Source of the DNA: Nothopassalora personata
Lineage: Eukaryota > Ascomycota > Dothideomycetes > Mycosphaerellales > Mycosphaerellaceae
NCBI GenBank assembly: GCA_033816765.1
Contig: CM066294.1
Span: forward strand, 2,356,001-2,420,000
Direction of reading: 5' to 3'
DNA length: 64,000 bases
Under the pieces are notes generated by a model. It did no database searches. It was given only the letters and a program-made list of their open reading frames with translations, and had not been told where the DNA came from. Shown piece after piece: positions 31,726-42,205 of this stretch (positions are counted from its first letter, which is position 1; each line of letters begins with the position of its first letter). Made by a program: the position numbers and the translations under genes.

Positions 31726-33912
31726 ATGGTGCGTCAGAATGGACGCCAGTCGCTGCTGGCAATGCGACCAGTGGTGCAACGCGAGTCGGTGCTCAACACA
31801 CAGACTCAAGGTCGCGATGCGACGCAAGAGCAAGAACAAGACCGCCAGTATCAGAAGATGATTGAACTAGGCAAGCCCGTCACTGATCCACAGCCATACC
31901 TCAACATCAGCGATTTCCTACACGACGACGAGATCATCGAGGAAGAAGGCAAGGAGGCTATGGTAGCCGTGGACTACATGGACGATGCAGCGACGGACGA
32001 AGCAGAAGAGGGAGCCGAGGAAGCACAACAAGTCGCGAAGACCTATCGAGCGACACTCAAGTCCCTCACTCAACTCGATATCGAGAAGTTCGAGAAGCTG
32101 TACGGCAGCGACGTTTCCGCACCTCCCGCCATCCACTTCATCCTCCGCCGCGGCGAACAGGAATACCGCAACGTCTCGAAGCTTGCAGAGATGTTGTACA
32201 CGAGCTGTCACCAGAGCCAAGAATATGGAGACAAAGTTCAGAAGGAACTCGACAAGGTTCAAAAGGATCTCGGGGATGCGAAGAAGCAGGTGTCGGACTT
32301 GGACAAGTTACTGAAGGCCTCCGATGCCCAGCAAAAGGACCTGCGCGACCACCTGGCTAAAGTCACCGCCGATCGTGACACCGCCAGCGCTGAGCGCGAC
32401 ACAGTTATCAAGGACCTGGACACCGTCAAGATCGAACTCGATGCACTTAAGGCCCTGCCCATTCCAACTGACTCCCAGAAAGCGTACGAGCATGCCAAGC
32501 AAGCAATGGTCTGGGTCAAGGAGCGAGAGGCTCGCATTGGAGAGCTGGAGCGTGAAGTGGACAACTACGAAGAAGCCGTTGCCGATCACGAGCGCGACAT
32601 CCAAGCCCTTCGCAACGCGCATGCTAAGGAGCTCGAAGCAGCCGAGCAGCGTGGGCGCACCGAAGCACGAGGCAAGGATCGTCGCTCCTCGCTCTCACGT
32701 TCCATCTCTCGTCGACGTGCTGGAAGAGAGCCATCACCGCCGAAGGACCAAGGCAGGACTGGCAAGCAGTCCAGCGGCGGAGACTCATCCGATGAGTCAG
32801 GTGAAGAGGTTAGCAAGAAGGACAGGGCTGGCAAGCAGCGCAAGAGCAGGAAGCCGAGATACGATCCGGATAGCAGTGACAGCAGCAGCAGCAGTAGCAG
32901 CGACGAGTCCTCAGACGATGACCGCCGCGCTCGCCGCCGCAAGTCCAAGAAGACCAAGAAGGTCACCAAGATCAACTTCAACAACATCCTGGACATCGAC
33001 GAGTCACTCGATCGTCCTTGGAAGACGGACCGAAGTGTCGAAGGCCCCAAGCATAAGTTTCAAGGCGACCTCAGCAAGGAAGGCGACCTGAAGGGACCAT
33101 CGCTTGAGAAGTGGCTCAGCGCACTGGAGACCAAGCTCGCCGCCACCACGTTCCGTGACAAGGATGCCGTGCTCAAGTTCATACTGGATTACACCGACGG
33201 AGGCGCTTGGGCGCTGCTCAACCCGAAGGTTCCATCCATCGCAGGCATCATGAGCGGAAGCGAGCGCCCGTATTCATCAGTCAACAAGATGATGAAGTCC
33301 CTCATCGAGTGGTACGGCGATCGCAACCCCGTCGGCCGCGCTCGCGACAACATGGCTGTGTTGAAGCAGCCAGAGGACAACTCCAAGGACTCCTTCGCCG
33401 AACTCTACCGCGAGTGGCGCCGTTATGCCAACTTGATGCGCATGACCGGAGAAGACGCTATGGACAACCTCATGCGCAAGCTCAACTACCGCTATCTGAT
33501 CCGCTATCAGCAAGCAAACCCTAAGACCCTCAGCGAAGCAGTCGATGCCCTGTTCAAGGCTGAGGAGGATTTCAAGGTCGCCGAGACTCTTCACCCGAAG
33601 AAGAAGTCTACGGCCAAGAAGGACGACAAGAAGGACGACAAGAAGGACGACAAGCCCAACGGCACCACTCCAGCCGGATCTGGCGGAGGCGGCTCAAAGA
33701 ATCGCCGCAAGGTGGACCGCCTGCCATGGGACTCTCGCCCAGCTGAGTTCAAGCACCTCACTCTTCTTGACGACGCTGAGACTGAGCGTTGCATGAAGGA
33801 GAGACTGTGCAAGAAGTGCCGCAAGCCAGGTCACCAGCTGACCGACAAGGAGTGTGAGCTCTGGAACTACCAGATGCCACCGCGCCCGACTACCCAGTCG
33901 GAAAAAGCCTAG
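31726..33912 (+). CDS. Element 2 Gag polyprotein
   Basis: 728 residues from the first in-frame ATG (31,726). The frame is open 45 codons further upstream but only from a GTG. It has an acidic N-terminal part, a long coiled coil (about 160-310, many heptads and Glu/Lys), an Arg/Ser-rich patch, a polyserine/acidic linker (DSDSSSSSSSDESSDD), a capsid-like region (about 445-635), a Lys/Asp repeat (KKDDKKDDKKDDK) and one zinc knuckle at about 695-710. The knuckle spacing is CX2CX4HX6C, as in Element 1. It stops TAG at 33,910-33,912, overlapping the open pol frame by about 55 bases. Confidence 0.92.
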   Translation: MVRQNGRQSLLAMRPVVQRESVLNTQTQGRDATQEQEQDRQYQKMIELGKPVTDPQPYLNISDFLHDDEIIEEEGKEAMVAVDYMDDAATDEAEEGAEEAQQVAKTYRATLKSLTQLDIEKFEKLYGSDVSAPPAIHFILRRGEQEYRNVSKLAEMLYTSCHQSQEYGDKVQKELDKVQKDLGDAKKQVSDLDKLLKASDAQQKDLRDHLAKVTADRDTASAERDTVIKDLDTVKIELDALKALPIPTDSQKAYEHAKQAMVWVKEREARIGELEREVDNYEEAVADHERDIQALRNAHAKELEAAEQRGRTEARGKDRRSSLSRSISRRRAGREPSPPKDQGRTGKQSSGGDSSDESGEEVSKKDRAGKQRKSRKPRYDPDSSDSSSSSSSDESSDDDRRARRRKSKKTKKVTKINFNNILDIDESLDRPWKTDRSVEGPKHKFQGDLSKEGDLKGPSLEKWLSALETKLAATTFRDKDAVLKFILDYTDGGAWALLNPKVPSIAGIMSGSERPYSSVNKMMKSLIEWYGDRNPVGRARDNMAVLKQPEDNSKDSFAELYREWRRYANLMRMTGEDAMDNLMRKLNYRYLIRYQQANPKTLSEAVDALFKAEEDFKVAETLHPKKKSTAKKDDKKDDKKDDKPNGTTPAGSGGGGSKNRRKVDRLPWDSRPAEFKHLTLLDDAETERCMKERLCKKCRKPGHQLTDKECELWNYQMPPRPTTQSEKA

Positions 33913-36900
33913 TCCACTCGTTGAGCGCAACAACCAGTGGACTGGATACGAACACGTCAACGTCAAGGCCGAAGTCAGAAGGGATTGGGGAAGGTGATCT
34001 CAGAATATCATCCCATTCCTTACGAATGGTGCACATAGAGCACAACCCTGCAATAGGATCACACCTAGTGGTGCCTTGCACAGCGAATGGAAAATATGCA
34101 TTCTCATTCCTTGATGACGGAGCCAATTCAAACTACGTTGACATCGTATATGCGCGAAAGAATGACCTGCCACTCTCGAAGCTGGACAGCCCATTGGCAC
34201 TGGGCCTCGCCGACATGTCCACTGCAAAGGAAATGATCGAATACCGTACGGAGCTCACCCTGGAGATCAACGGGCACTCCGAAGTGATCAATGCCTGGCT
34301 CACCAACCTCGAATACGACATCGTCTTGGGGAGACCATGGCACGACAAGCATCAACCAGGCCTGCATTATGAGTCCGGCACTATGACGCTCGATTCTCAA
34401 CACTGCAAGGACAACTGCCTGTCCGGAAAGGAAGCGACGTGGGTGCAGTCAGTCAATGATCAAGACCAGAACCCAGTCCTTACGTTCCAGACCCACGAGG
34501 AGCTTCCTAGCAAGTACCGCTCGGCAACCGTGGAAGAAGATGACGAAGGAGATGTCACTTGGCAGCACGCCCGTCTGCCACTGCCGGCTGACGGCGAAGA
34601 CACCATCAAGCGCATGACAACGCGCGGCCCTGGAAAAGTTCGCCGGGCTGCTAAGAGACTCGAAGCAAAGGAAGCAAAGGCCGCTGTGGCAGCAGCAGTA
34701 GCAGCAGCTGCCGAAGCCGCAGCTCAACAAGCAGAAGAGCCTAAGAAGAACATCGACATCAAAGAAGTCAATGCAGACTACTTCGTGCGCCTCGCCAAGC
34801 AAAAGGGCGCGCAAGTTCACCTGATGTATGTCTATGACCCCAAGGTGGAGCAGCAGCGAGCGGGCGACTCGCTTGCCGCTTGCGCCATGACGGCGCACAA
34901 CATGAAGACAGTTGCTGGAGGCAACTGTAAGATGCTGTCAGACGAAAAGACGATCTCAAGGCTGAACGCGCGTGCCGCTGCATTCATACCAGCATCAGAA
35001 CGTGTAGCCCCAACACTCCGTTCCTGCAAGATGCACGCACAAGCAGACGTGGACAAGTTCATGAAAGTCAACGACCAAGAGATCGATCCAAAGGACCACC
35101 TTATGCCAACATACCACGAGTTCGCTGATTGCTTCTCGAAGAAGGCTTCAGAAGAGCTTCCGCCACACCGGCCTGGGATTGACCATGAGATCAAGCTGAA
35201 ACCCGATGCCGTGCCACCCTTCAAGCGACCATACCGCATGTCTAAGCAAGAAGACGAGATCATCAAGCACTGGACTGACGAACAGATCGCCCAAGGCAAG
35301 ATCCGCAAGAATGAAGGCCGCGCCGATGCTGCATCTCCGTGCCTTATCATCAAGAAGCCAGGAGGTGGGTTGAGAGTATGCGTTGATTACAGAGCCCTCA
35401 ATGCACTTACCATCAAGTCAAGATACCCTATTCCCCTGATGCAGGACACCTTGAACCGCATCGCAGGAAAGAAGTGGTTTACGAAGCTAGATGTGATTGC
35501 AGCATTCAACCGCATCCGCATCGCAAAGGGGCATGAGTGGATGACAGCGTTCACTACCCGCTATGGGCAGTTCGAATGTCTAGTCATGCCATTCGGCCTA
35601 TGCAACGCCCCAGGAACGTTCCAAGCTTATGTGAACGACACGCTACGGGAGTTCCTAGATGACTTTGCATCAGCCTATCTAGATGATATCCTCATCTTTA
35701 GCGACACGCTTGAAGAGCACATTGGACATGTGAAGAAGGTGCTAGGGCGCTGCAGAGACGCAGGCCTGCAACTTGATATCAAGAAGTGTGAATTCCACAC
35801 CCAATCGACCAAGTACCTTGGCCTTATTATTGGCAAGGACGGCATCTCCATGTGCCCGGAGAAGGTGAGAGCAGTGCAAGAATGGGAAACACCTCGTAAT
35901 GTCACGGATGTGCTTGCATTCAACGGATTCGCTGGCTTCTATCGACGATTCATCAAGAACTACAGCAAGATAACACTGCCGCTTACCCGCCTCACCAAGA
36001 AAGACGTGCCATGGCAATGGACGGCAGAGTGCCAAGCAGCGTTCGACGGCCTCAAGAAAGCATTCACCGATGCAGAAGGAGAAATCCTCGCAGTCTTCCA
36101 GCATGGGCTGGAGACAGTGCTTGAGACTGACGCTTCGGACTTCGTCACCGCAGCGGTCCTCTCCCAACGTCATAATGGCATCTTGAGACCAGTGGCATAT
36201 CTGTCTAAGAAGATGTCACCCCAGGAATGCAACTACGACATCTATGACAAAGAGTTGCTCGCTATTGTCAAAGCGTTCGAAGAATGGCGTCCTGAGCTGG
36301 CAGCAGGTGACATCGATGACAAGGACTGCGTGGGCAGCGATTGCGAGAACTTCCTGGCCGACCCAAGTGGCAAGCCAGTGCTCGTCTACTCAGACCACAA
36401 GAACCTTGAGTACTTCATGACCACGAAGGAACTCAACCGGCGCCAAGCACGCTGGGCAGAATTCCTATCGCAATTCCACTTCAAGATCATCTACAGACCA
36501 GGAGTGCAGGGAGGCAAGCCCGATAGCCTTACCCGCCGCTCACAAGATGCGATACGCAAGGACGAGGATGATCCCCGGCACACGCAGCAGCATCGCGTGT
36601 TGCTAGGACCCGAATTGTTTATGCCGAACTTGTCAGCCAGCAGAATCCTACAACTCGCGGCATCGGAAGCCACCGGCGTTGTGGATGAGGACCTACAACG
36701 CGACATCCGATCCCTATACGAACAGCAAGAACCACAAGAGGCCCTGCAACAGCTGGCAGCTGGCGACAAGGTGAAGATGCTCCACAGGCACAAGATCGAC
36801 CCTAAGCACGCGATGGCAGTAGATGGAATGATCTACGTCAAGAACAGAGAAGGTGGCTACAGCCTGTATGTCCCAGAACCAGCTGAAGATGATGAAGGCA

Positions 36901-38975
36901 ACACGGTGTATGCCCGCATAGTGAAAGCATTTCACGACGCCCCAGCCGCAGGTCACCCAGGAAAGACTAAGACCAACACCCTATTGAAACGCCACTATAT
37001 CTGGCCAGGCATGACACGCTTCATACGCGAGTTCTGCAAAGGATGCACGACGTGCACAAACGTGAACCCAGTGCAGGATGCCGAACACGGATTGCTAGTA
37101 CCGTTGCCAGTGCCACTCGACACATGGGACGACATCGCAATGGACTTCGTAGTCGAGCTGCCCGAAGCACGCTGCACCGCAGATGGGCAGAAGTACAAAA
37201 ACGTTCTCACAGTGACAGACCGCCTGAGTAAGGAGCGGCATCTGATCCCAGTGCTCAACATGAGCGCAGAGTACATTGCGTTCATCTACCTCAAGTACGT
37301 GTTCAGCCGCCATGGGCTGCCTAAGTCGATCGTTACAGACAGAGGACCCCAATGGCTTTCCGCATTCTGGAAGCGCCTATGCCAGCTACTAGGCATCAAG
37401 CGCAAGCTGTCAACGGGCTACCACCCCCAAACAGATGGGCAAAGCGAGATCACGAACAAGGCCATGGAGAAGTACCTGCGCACGTATACCAACTATGCCC
37501 AGGACGACTGGCCGGATTGGCTGCCTCTAGCAGAGTTCACTGCGAACGACCACGTGTCAGAATCGACCGGATTCTCCCCATTCATGGCAACGCTAGGCAA
37601 GAACCCGAGGTATTCAGACGCAGAAGTCATGCTGCCGCTGGAACTCATGCCACACAAGCAACGCCTCGATGCACAATCGGCGACTGCATTCGGAGCCCGG
37701 ATGAATGAACTCAGGCAGGCACTCAGAGACGCCATGCAAATGGCGCAAGATACACAAGCGGAGTATGCCAACCGACGCAGGACCATAGCACCAGCATACA
37801 AGTTAGGCGACATGGTGCACATTAGCACCAAGAACTGGCACACCACACGCCCGTCTAAGAAACTGGACTACAAGTATGCGGGTCCTTACCCGATCAAGGA
37901 AGTGCTGCCACACGACACATATCGAGTCGCATTGCCAGACTCACTGAGCAACCTGTATGACGGGTTCCACGCCAATTACTTGCGACCAGGCTACGACCCA
38001 GTCACAGGACAAGTCGTCCCTCCGCCTCCGCCAATCGAGGTGGAGGACGAAGATGGGTCTCACCAGGAATGGCACGTGGAGAAAGTCGTGGACTCGCACA
38101 GGTCGCTGCCGCCAGGGCGTGCGCCAGCAGGAGGAAAGGTCCCAATCTACAAGTACTGCGTGAAGTGGGTAGGTGATAACGAGCTAACTTGGGAGCCCGC
38201 AGAGACTATGATTGCAACAGCAGCCGCCTCTGTCGCCGACTTCCATCACAACCACCCTACGGCCCCTAGACCAGCCGGCTTCACACCACCGCTAGGATGG
38301 ATTGCGAATGAGGAAGCACCATCTGATGACGCGGGCACCCTCAGCGCTGCGATGATTACGTCCAACCCAGTAACCGCAGGAGGGCCACGCGAATTGATCG
38401 CGCAGGTGCCTGTGGCTCTTCTGGCAGAAGACAACGGCTCGTATGAAGATGATGACCCGCCAGGCATGGCACCAACAAAGGTAACCGATGACTGTGACCG
38501 AAGCGACAAGCGAAATGGACATCAAACTTCCCTTGACACGGTAACTGCGACGGCACCACCAACTCAAGTTGGCATCGGACCCCGTAGCTCTTCAGTGACC
38601 CAAGCAACAGCTGATGTAACGGACTCTCTCGCGGAGTTCGCTCACCGTTGTAGCCAGCGCAACATAGCCTGTACAGGCCAAGTTAGCTACCGAGATGGAG
38701 CGATGGAAGCGCACAGCGCGGGCATGGACGACTACGACGCAGTGGATAGCGATATGGACGACGATGATGGATTGGAGGATGACAAGGCGTTCGCACACGC
38801 CTATGGCAGGTTGATGGATGATACGGTGCACAGGAGTGACCGTTTTGAAGGGGGGGGTGGTGTGACGGCCCATGGCCGCACAGCGAGTGAACGTGGCGAG
38901 TTACGTGACCGGGCCCGGGCCGACCCGCGTGCCTCGGCTTGTATATTAACTTCTCGCGCCTCGCGCACCTCTTAG
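33858..38975 (+). CDS. Element 2 Pol polyprotein (protease-RT-RNase H-integrase-chromodomain)
   Basis: The open frame starts after a TGA at 33,855 and has no early ATG. It overlaps gag in the -1 frame, so it is probably made as Gag-Pol. Numbering here is from 33,921. Protease FLDDGANSN (Asp65/66) with DIVLGRPW; polyalanine linker about 254-268; RT about 395-660 with YLDD at 586-589; RNase H with D736, E778 and D825. Integrase has an HHCC finger (H1005, H1012, C1042, C1045) and DDE D1075, D1140, E1176. Chromodomain about 1,382-1,442. An acidic tail (MDDDDGLEDDKAF) follows, and the frame crosses the polypurine tract and ends inside the 3' LTR at 38,975. No lesion is seen, so it is probably competent. 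Confidence 0.94.
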   Translation, partial: ALELPDATAPDYPVGKSLVHSLSATTSGLDTNTSTSRPKSEGIGEGDLRISSHSLRMVHIEHNPAIGSHLVVPCTANGKYAFSFLDDGANSNYVDIVYARKNDLPLSKLDSPLALGLADMSTAKEMIEYRTELTLEINGHSEVINAWLTNLEYDIVLGRPWHDKHQPGLHYESGTMTLDSQHCKDNCLSGKEATWVQSVNDQDQNPVLTFQTHEELPSKYRSATVEEDDEGDVTWQHARLPLPADGEDTIKRMTTRGPGKVRRAAKRLEAKEAKAAVAAAVAAAAEAAAQQAEEPKKNIDIKEVNADYFVRLAKQKGAQVHLMYVYDPKVEQQRAGDSLAACAMTAHNMKTVAGGNCKMLSDEKTISRLNARAAAFIPASERVAPTLRSCKMHAQADVDKFMKVNDQEIDPKDHLMPTYHEFADCFSKKASEELPPHRPGIDHEIKLKPDAVPPFKRPYRMSKQEDEIIKHWTDEQIAQGKIRKNEGRADAASPCLIIKKPGGGLRVCVDYRALNALTIKSRYPIPLMQDTLNRIAGKKWFTKLDVIAAFNRIRIAKGHEWMTAFTTRYGQFECLVMPFGLCNAPGTFQAYVNDTLREFLDDFASAYLDDILIFSDTLEEHIGHVKKVLGRCRDAGLQLDIKKCEFHTQSTKYLGLIIGKDGISMCPEKVRAVQEWETPRNVTDVLAFNGFAGFYRRFIKNYSKITLPLTRLTKKDVPWQWTAECQAAFDGLKKAFTDAEGEILAVFQHGLETVLETDASDFVTAAVLSQRHNGILRPVAYLSKKMSPQECNYDIYDKELLAIVKAFEEWRPELAAGDIDDKDCVGSDCENFLADPSGKPVLVYSDHKNLEYFMTTKELNRRQARWAEFLSQFHFKIIYRPGVQGGKPDSLTRRSQDAIRKDEDDPRHTQQHRVLLGPELFMPNLSASRILQLAASEATGVVDEDLQRDIRSLYEQQEPQEALQQLAAGDKVKMLHRHKIDPKHAMAVDGMIYVKNREGGYSLYVPEPAEDDEGNTVYARIVKAFHDAPAAGHPGKTKTNTLLKRHYIWPGMTRFIREFCKGCTTCTNVNPVQDAEHGLLVPLPVPLDTWDDIAMDFVVELPEARCTADGQKYKNVLTVTDRLSKERHLIPVLNMSAEYIAFIYLKYVFSRHGLPKSIVTDRGPQWLSAFWKRLCQLLGIKRKLSTGYHPQTDGQSEITNKAMEKYLRTYTNYAQDDWPDWLPLAEFTANDHVSESTGFSPFMATLGKNPRYSDAEVMLPLELMPHKQRLDAQSATAFGARMNELRQALRDAMQMAQDTQAEYANRRRTIAPAYKLGDMVHISTKNWHTTRPSKKLDYKYAGPYPIKEVLPHDTYRVALPDSLSNLYDGFHANYLRPGYDPVTGQVVPPPPPIEVEDEDGSHQEWHVEKVVDSHRSLPPGRAPAGGKVPIYKYCVKWVGDNELTWEPAETMIATAAASVADFHHNHPTAPRPAGFTPPLGWIANEEAPSDDAGTLSAAMITSNPVTAGGPRELIAQVPVALLAEDNGSYEDDDPPGMAPTKVTDDCDRSDKRNGHQTSLDTVTATAPPTQVGIGPRSSSVTQATADVTDSLAEFAHRCSQRNIACTGQVSYRDGAMEAHSAGMDDYDAVDSDMDDDDGLEDDKAFAHAYGRLMDDTVHRSDRFEGGGGVTAHGRTASERGELRDRARADPRASACILTSRASRTS
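38848..38860 (+). promoter_or_regulatory. Element 2 polypurine tract
   Basis: AAGGGGGGGGTGG lies directly against the 3' LTR. It lies in the pol frame and encodes an EGGGG-like stretch. Confidence 0.8.
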
Positions 38976-39021
38976 ATAGCTTGTCTAACAACTTCGTACT
39001 ACCTAAGCAGGTGCCCTTACA
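38861..39021 (+). repeat. Element 2 3' LTR (161 bp)
   Basis: Identical to 31,336-31,496, followed by CTATT. Confidence 0.96.
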
Positions 39022-42000
39022 CTATTACCTAAACCTTAGGAACTAGTTATAGGCCCTCTACTAAACCCTCCTACTGAAGACGATAATGTAGCTATATAGA
39101 CCCTGTTTAGTAGAATTAGCACATCGTACAACCTCCGGTATGCGATGTATAGGGATTAGAAGAAAGAATACGAGGACTTTGTGACTCGTAAACGCTCCCT
39201 AAAATCCTACTTCGAGAGGACTATTCCATAAATGTACCTTAACGACCTTCTTAGCCGACTAGATACCCTCTCTACTTAGTAGACATACATTAAAGCTAAA
39301 CTAGAGCCTAAGACTAAGAGTAGAAGGGTGATTCTTTAGAGCTAACATAATAAGCTTATAAAGGGACCTAAGAGTGAGAATATCGACTAATTTCTTATAA
39401 AGTGGCTCGAGCTTAACCGAAAGCTTAGATAGAGGGGCTATCTACTTGCCCTATACATAAAAGATGACCTATGCCGCATAATTAAGGACACTATTAATGT
39501 AGCTAAAGGTAGAATTATTACGGAATTAAGTAATGACCTTAAAGACGCTATTTAGAGGTGTCTTAAGTTTACTAGAAGGAACCCTAGTAAGTATAAGGCA
39601 AATAGCAACACTAAGAAGAGCATCTTATTTACTATATTAGGGGATTAATAGACTACTAGTTATCCCCTAGAAAAGACAACGAGGGATCGCCTAAGGCGAA
39701 TATGTGCTAAAATAACTAGAAAACCTCCTAATAAAGCATGCCTATTCCTTAGAAAATGCAATATCGTTAATTATAACTTACGACCACCCTAGGAAAGTAT
39801 AGACAATACCTAGAAAGGTTAGCTAAAGACCTACCGCAAGTATCTAAGGGACAATCCTCAATTCTACAAGCGCTAGGCAAGTAGATATAAGGATCCTAAG
39901 GCCCTTAAACTTATAAAGGATCTTTAGTCTAACTCTAACAAAGACTAAAGAATAGAGGGAACGGATTCGAGACCTAGAGGGTTATACGAACTACGCGCAA
40001 TTAAGACCTAGGGAGTATACTTCTCTAATAACTTATCGGAGGAGGACTTATAGCTACTAGATAGGGGGTCTAACGTACACATAATTAATGAACTTACGAA
40101 GGCCGAATTCACCCTAGAATTAATCCCTAAGGATACACTAGTCTACGTAGCGGCTACTACCCTTCGAGGAGTAGTTAAGGGTACCGTAAAGGTCCGTATT
40201 AAGTTACTAGATGGACACCTAGTTACCTTAAACCTTGAGAATACCCTCTACATTCTAGGATTTTACTATAATATTATCTCACTCCCTTAAATACGAAAGA
40301 AAGGTCTATTCTTAGACGAGCGTACAGATATTTAGTATAATAGAAACAATGCTAGGGTAGTAAAGGTCTATAGATTAGGGGATCTACTATACCTAAATGT
40401 AGATACTCTAGTAAAAGGAGACCCTGTAACGATTACTAAGTGGCCTATATCCGAAGATAGTACCCCACTTTTAGTTATAGAGGCTCTAAAATGACAATTA
40501 AGGAGCGTAGTAATAGCTAGGAGCCGTATGCCCCTACCTGTAGTACCGAGGACAATAAAGGACTACTATAAGGTCCTTAGACACCCTAGGCTAGAGCGTA
40601 TAATGCACCTATAAGACGTAGTAAAGGGCATTAAGATTGTAGGATTAGAGGAACCACCTAAAACTAACGAGTGCGAATCTTATGCCCTCTTAAAAGGATA
40701 TAAGAGGATATCTCAAAGGTCTAGGATTAAGATATAACCTCCGTCGATACTTAAGGACATCTTAATTAACCTTATAGAATTCGATGTAGGGTACAATAGG
40801 GATCGATATACCTTCTATGCTAGCGATAAGGATATAGGACTTCAATTTAACTAGAATTTTCCTCGAAGAACCTAGGAGAACGTAATAGAGGCATATCTAG
40901 AACTTACAAGGTTCATTCGATCCTTTAGAAGGTTACTTACCGTACTGTACTTAGATAACGACAAGGCCTACGGGGTAGTATTTAAGTCTTAGCTACTAAG
41001 AGACGGGGTTACTTAGAAACTAACTGCCCCCTATGTGCCCGCTTAGGACCTAGTAGAAATATCCGGAAAGCACTTAATTATTACTACTAGGGCATTAACA
41101 TTGTTAGTAGGCCTACCTTTAAACCTATAGCCTAAGATCGTCTTAATAGCTACTTACCTTATAAACAGAACACTATCTAAGAAGTTAGGCTAGAGGACCC
41201 TATTTAACGCAGCTACGGGCATTAAGCTAAGCCTTGCTTATATCTACAAAATAGGTTCTAGGCTATACGCTTATAAGACGAATGAGAAAGAACGCCTACG
41301 CGCCTACAAAATGGATTCTCGATGCTACATCGGTTACTTAGTTAGATTTAAAGGTTATAACATCTACCGAATCTAGATACTATCCTATAGACAAGTTATA
41401 AGATCTAGGGATGTTACCTTTAATAAGAAGTTAAGGTACGAGGGCCTATACGACGTTAACCTCGGACTGGCTATTTAAGATAACGAGAGACTTCTATGTG
41501 TCGTAGAACCTCTAAGGCTAGCCTATAAGGGACAATTTGAGGAATTGCTATTAACAATTAACCTTTCGACTAACCCTTAAGCTTAGGGGGTAGGGGATAG
41601 CATACCTTAAGAAGAGGTAGATAAGGAAATCCTATATAATAATCCGATTGAAATGAGGGAATCGGAATTTAATTATTAATAGATACACCTCTAAACTTTG
41701 TAACTAGATCCGTAAATAGGTCCAGAAACCTAACTCTAGCTATTTAGACCATTTGTTCCTCTAGGGGATACATATAAGTTAAGAGGATTAATTAGACCTA
41801 GACCTAAAACTCTAGACTCTAAGGATACCTACGATACAATCCATTAGAATAAGAAACCGAGGTACGACGAAGAACGAGTACACTCGATTCTTACTATTAA
41901 GAGGATTAAAGTCTTAGCTACTCTCTCGAAGGGACCTTAAGAGAGTAATACCTTAACTATATCGTCTGAAACAACCGGAATAGGGAACACACTACCACCT

Positions 42001-42205
42001 AAACTAAAGCGATAGAATGACCTTAATATACACCCTTATAGGGAAGCATTTAGGGCAGTAAGTATTAAAGAATTTAAGAAGCAATTTACGATAAACACCC
42101 CTATCTTAGTGTAATAAGGTCGAAGTAGTAGGACACCTAATAACGTTAATAACTTAGGTATAGAAATATAAGCTTAAGTAAAACGTAGAACTCCTAAAAT
42201 GTAAG

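Larger units (their letters stand above)
31336..39021 (+). mobile_element. Element 2: intact Ty3/gypsy chromovirus LTR retrotransposon, 7.7 kb
   Basis: Identical 161-bp LTRs lie at 31,336-31,496 and 38,861-39,021, and the CTATT target duplication is at 31,331-31,335 and 39,022-39,026. gag and pol are open and the composition is normal (no RIP). It has the same domain order and similar tail architecture as Element 1, but the LTR sequence differs and protein similarity is only partial, so it is a sister family. It is inserted in the gag region of the eroded copia element. Confidence 0.96.
31065..42205 (+). mobile_element. RIP-eroded Ty1/copia element, interrupted by Element 2 and truncated at its 3' end
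   Basis: Copia sequence occupies 31,065-31,335 and 39,022-42,205. Element 2 lies between, and the CTATT duplication marks the site. On the plus strand a gag-like stretch lies at about 39,130-39,900. A protease motif (LLD.GSNVHI) lies near 40,060-40,090. A GAG-pre-integrase/integrase stretch (RHPRLERIMHL; SFRRLLTVLYLDNDKAYG; LSLAYIY) lies at about 40,560-41,460, and an RT lead-in (AFRAVSIKEFKKQFTINT) near 42,045-42,100. TAG/TAA stops fall mostly at expected Gln codons. It ends abruptly at the family A LTR at 42,206, so RT and RNase H are lost. Confidence 0.75.
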
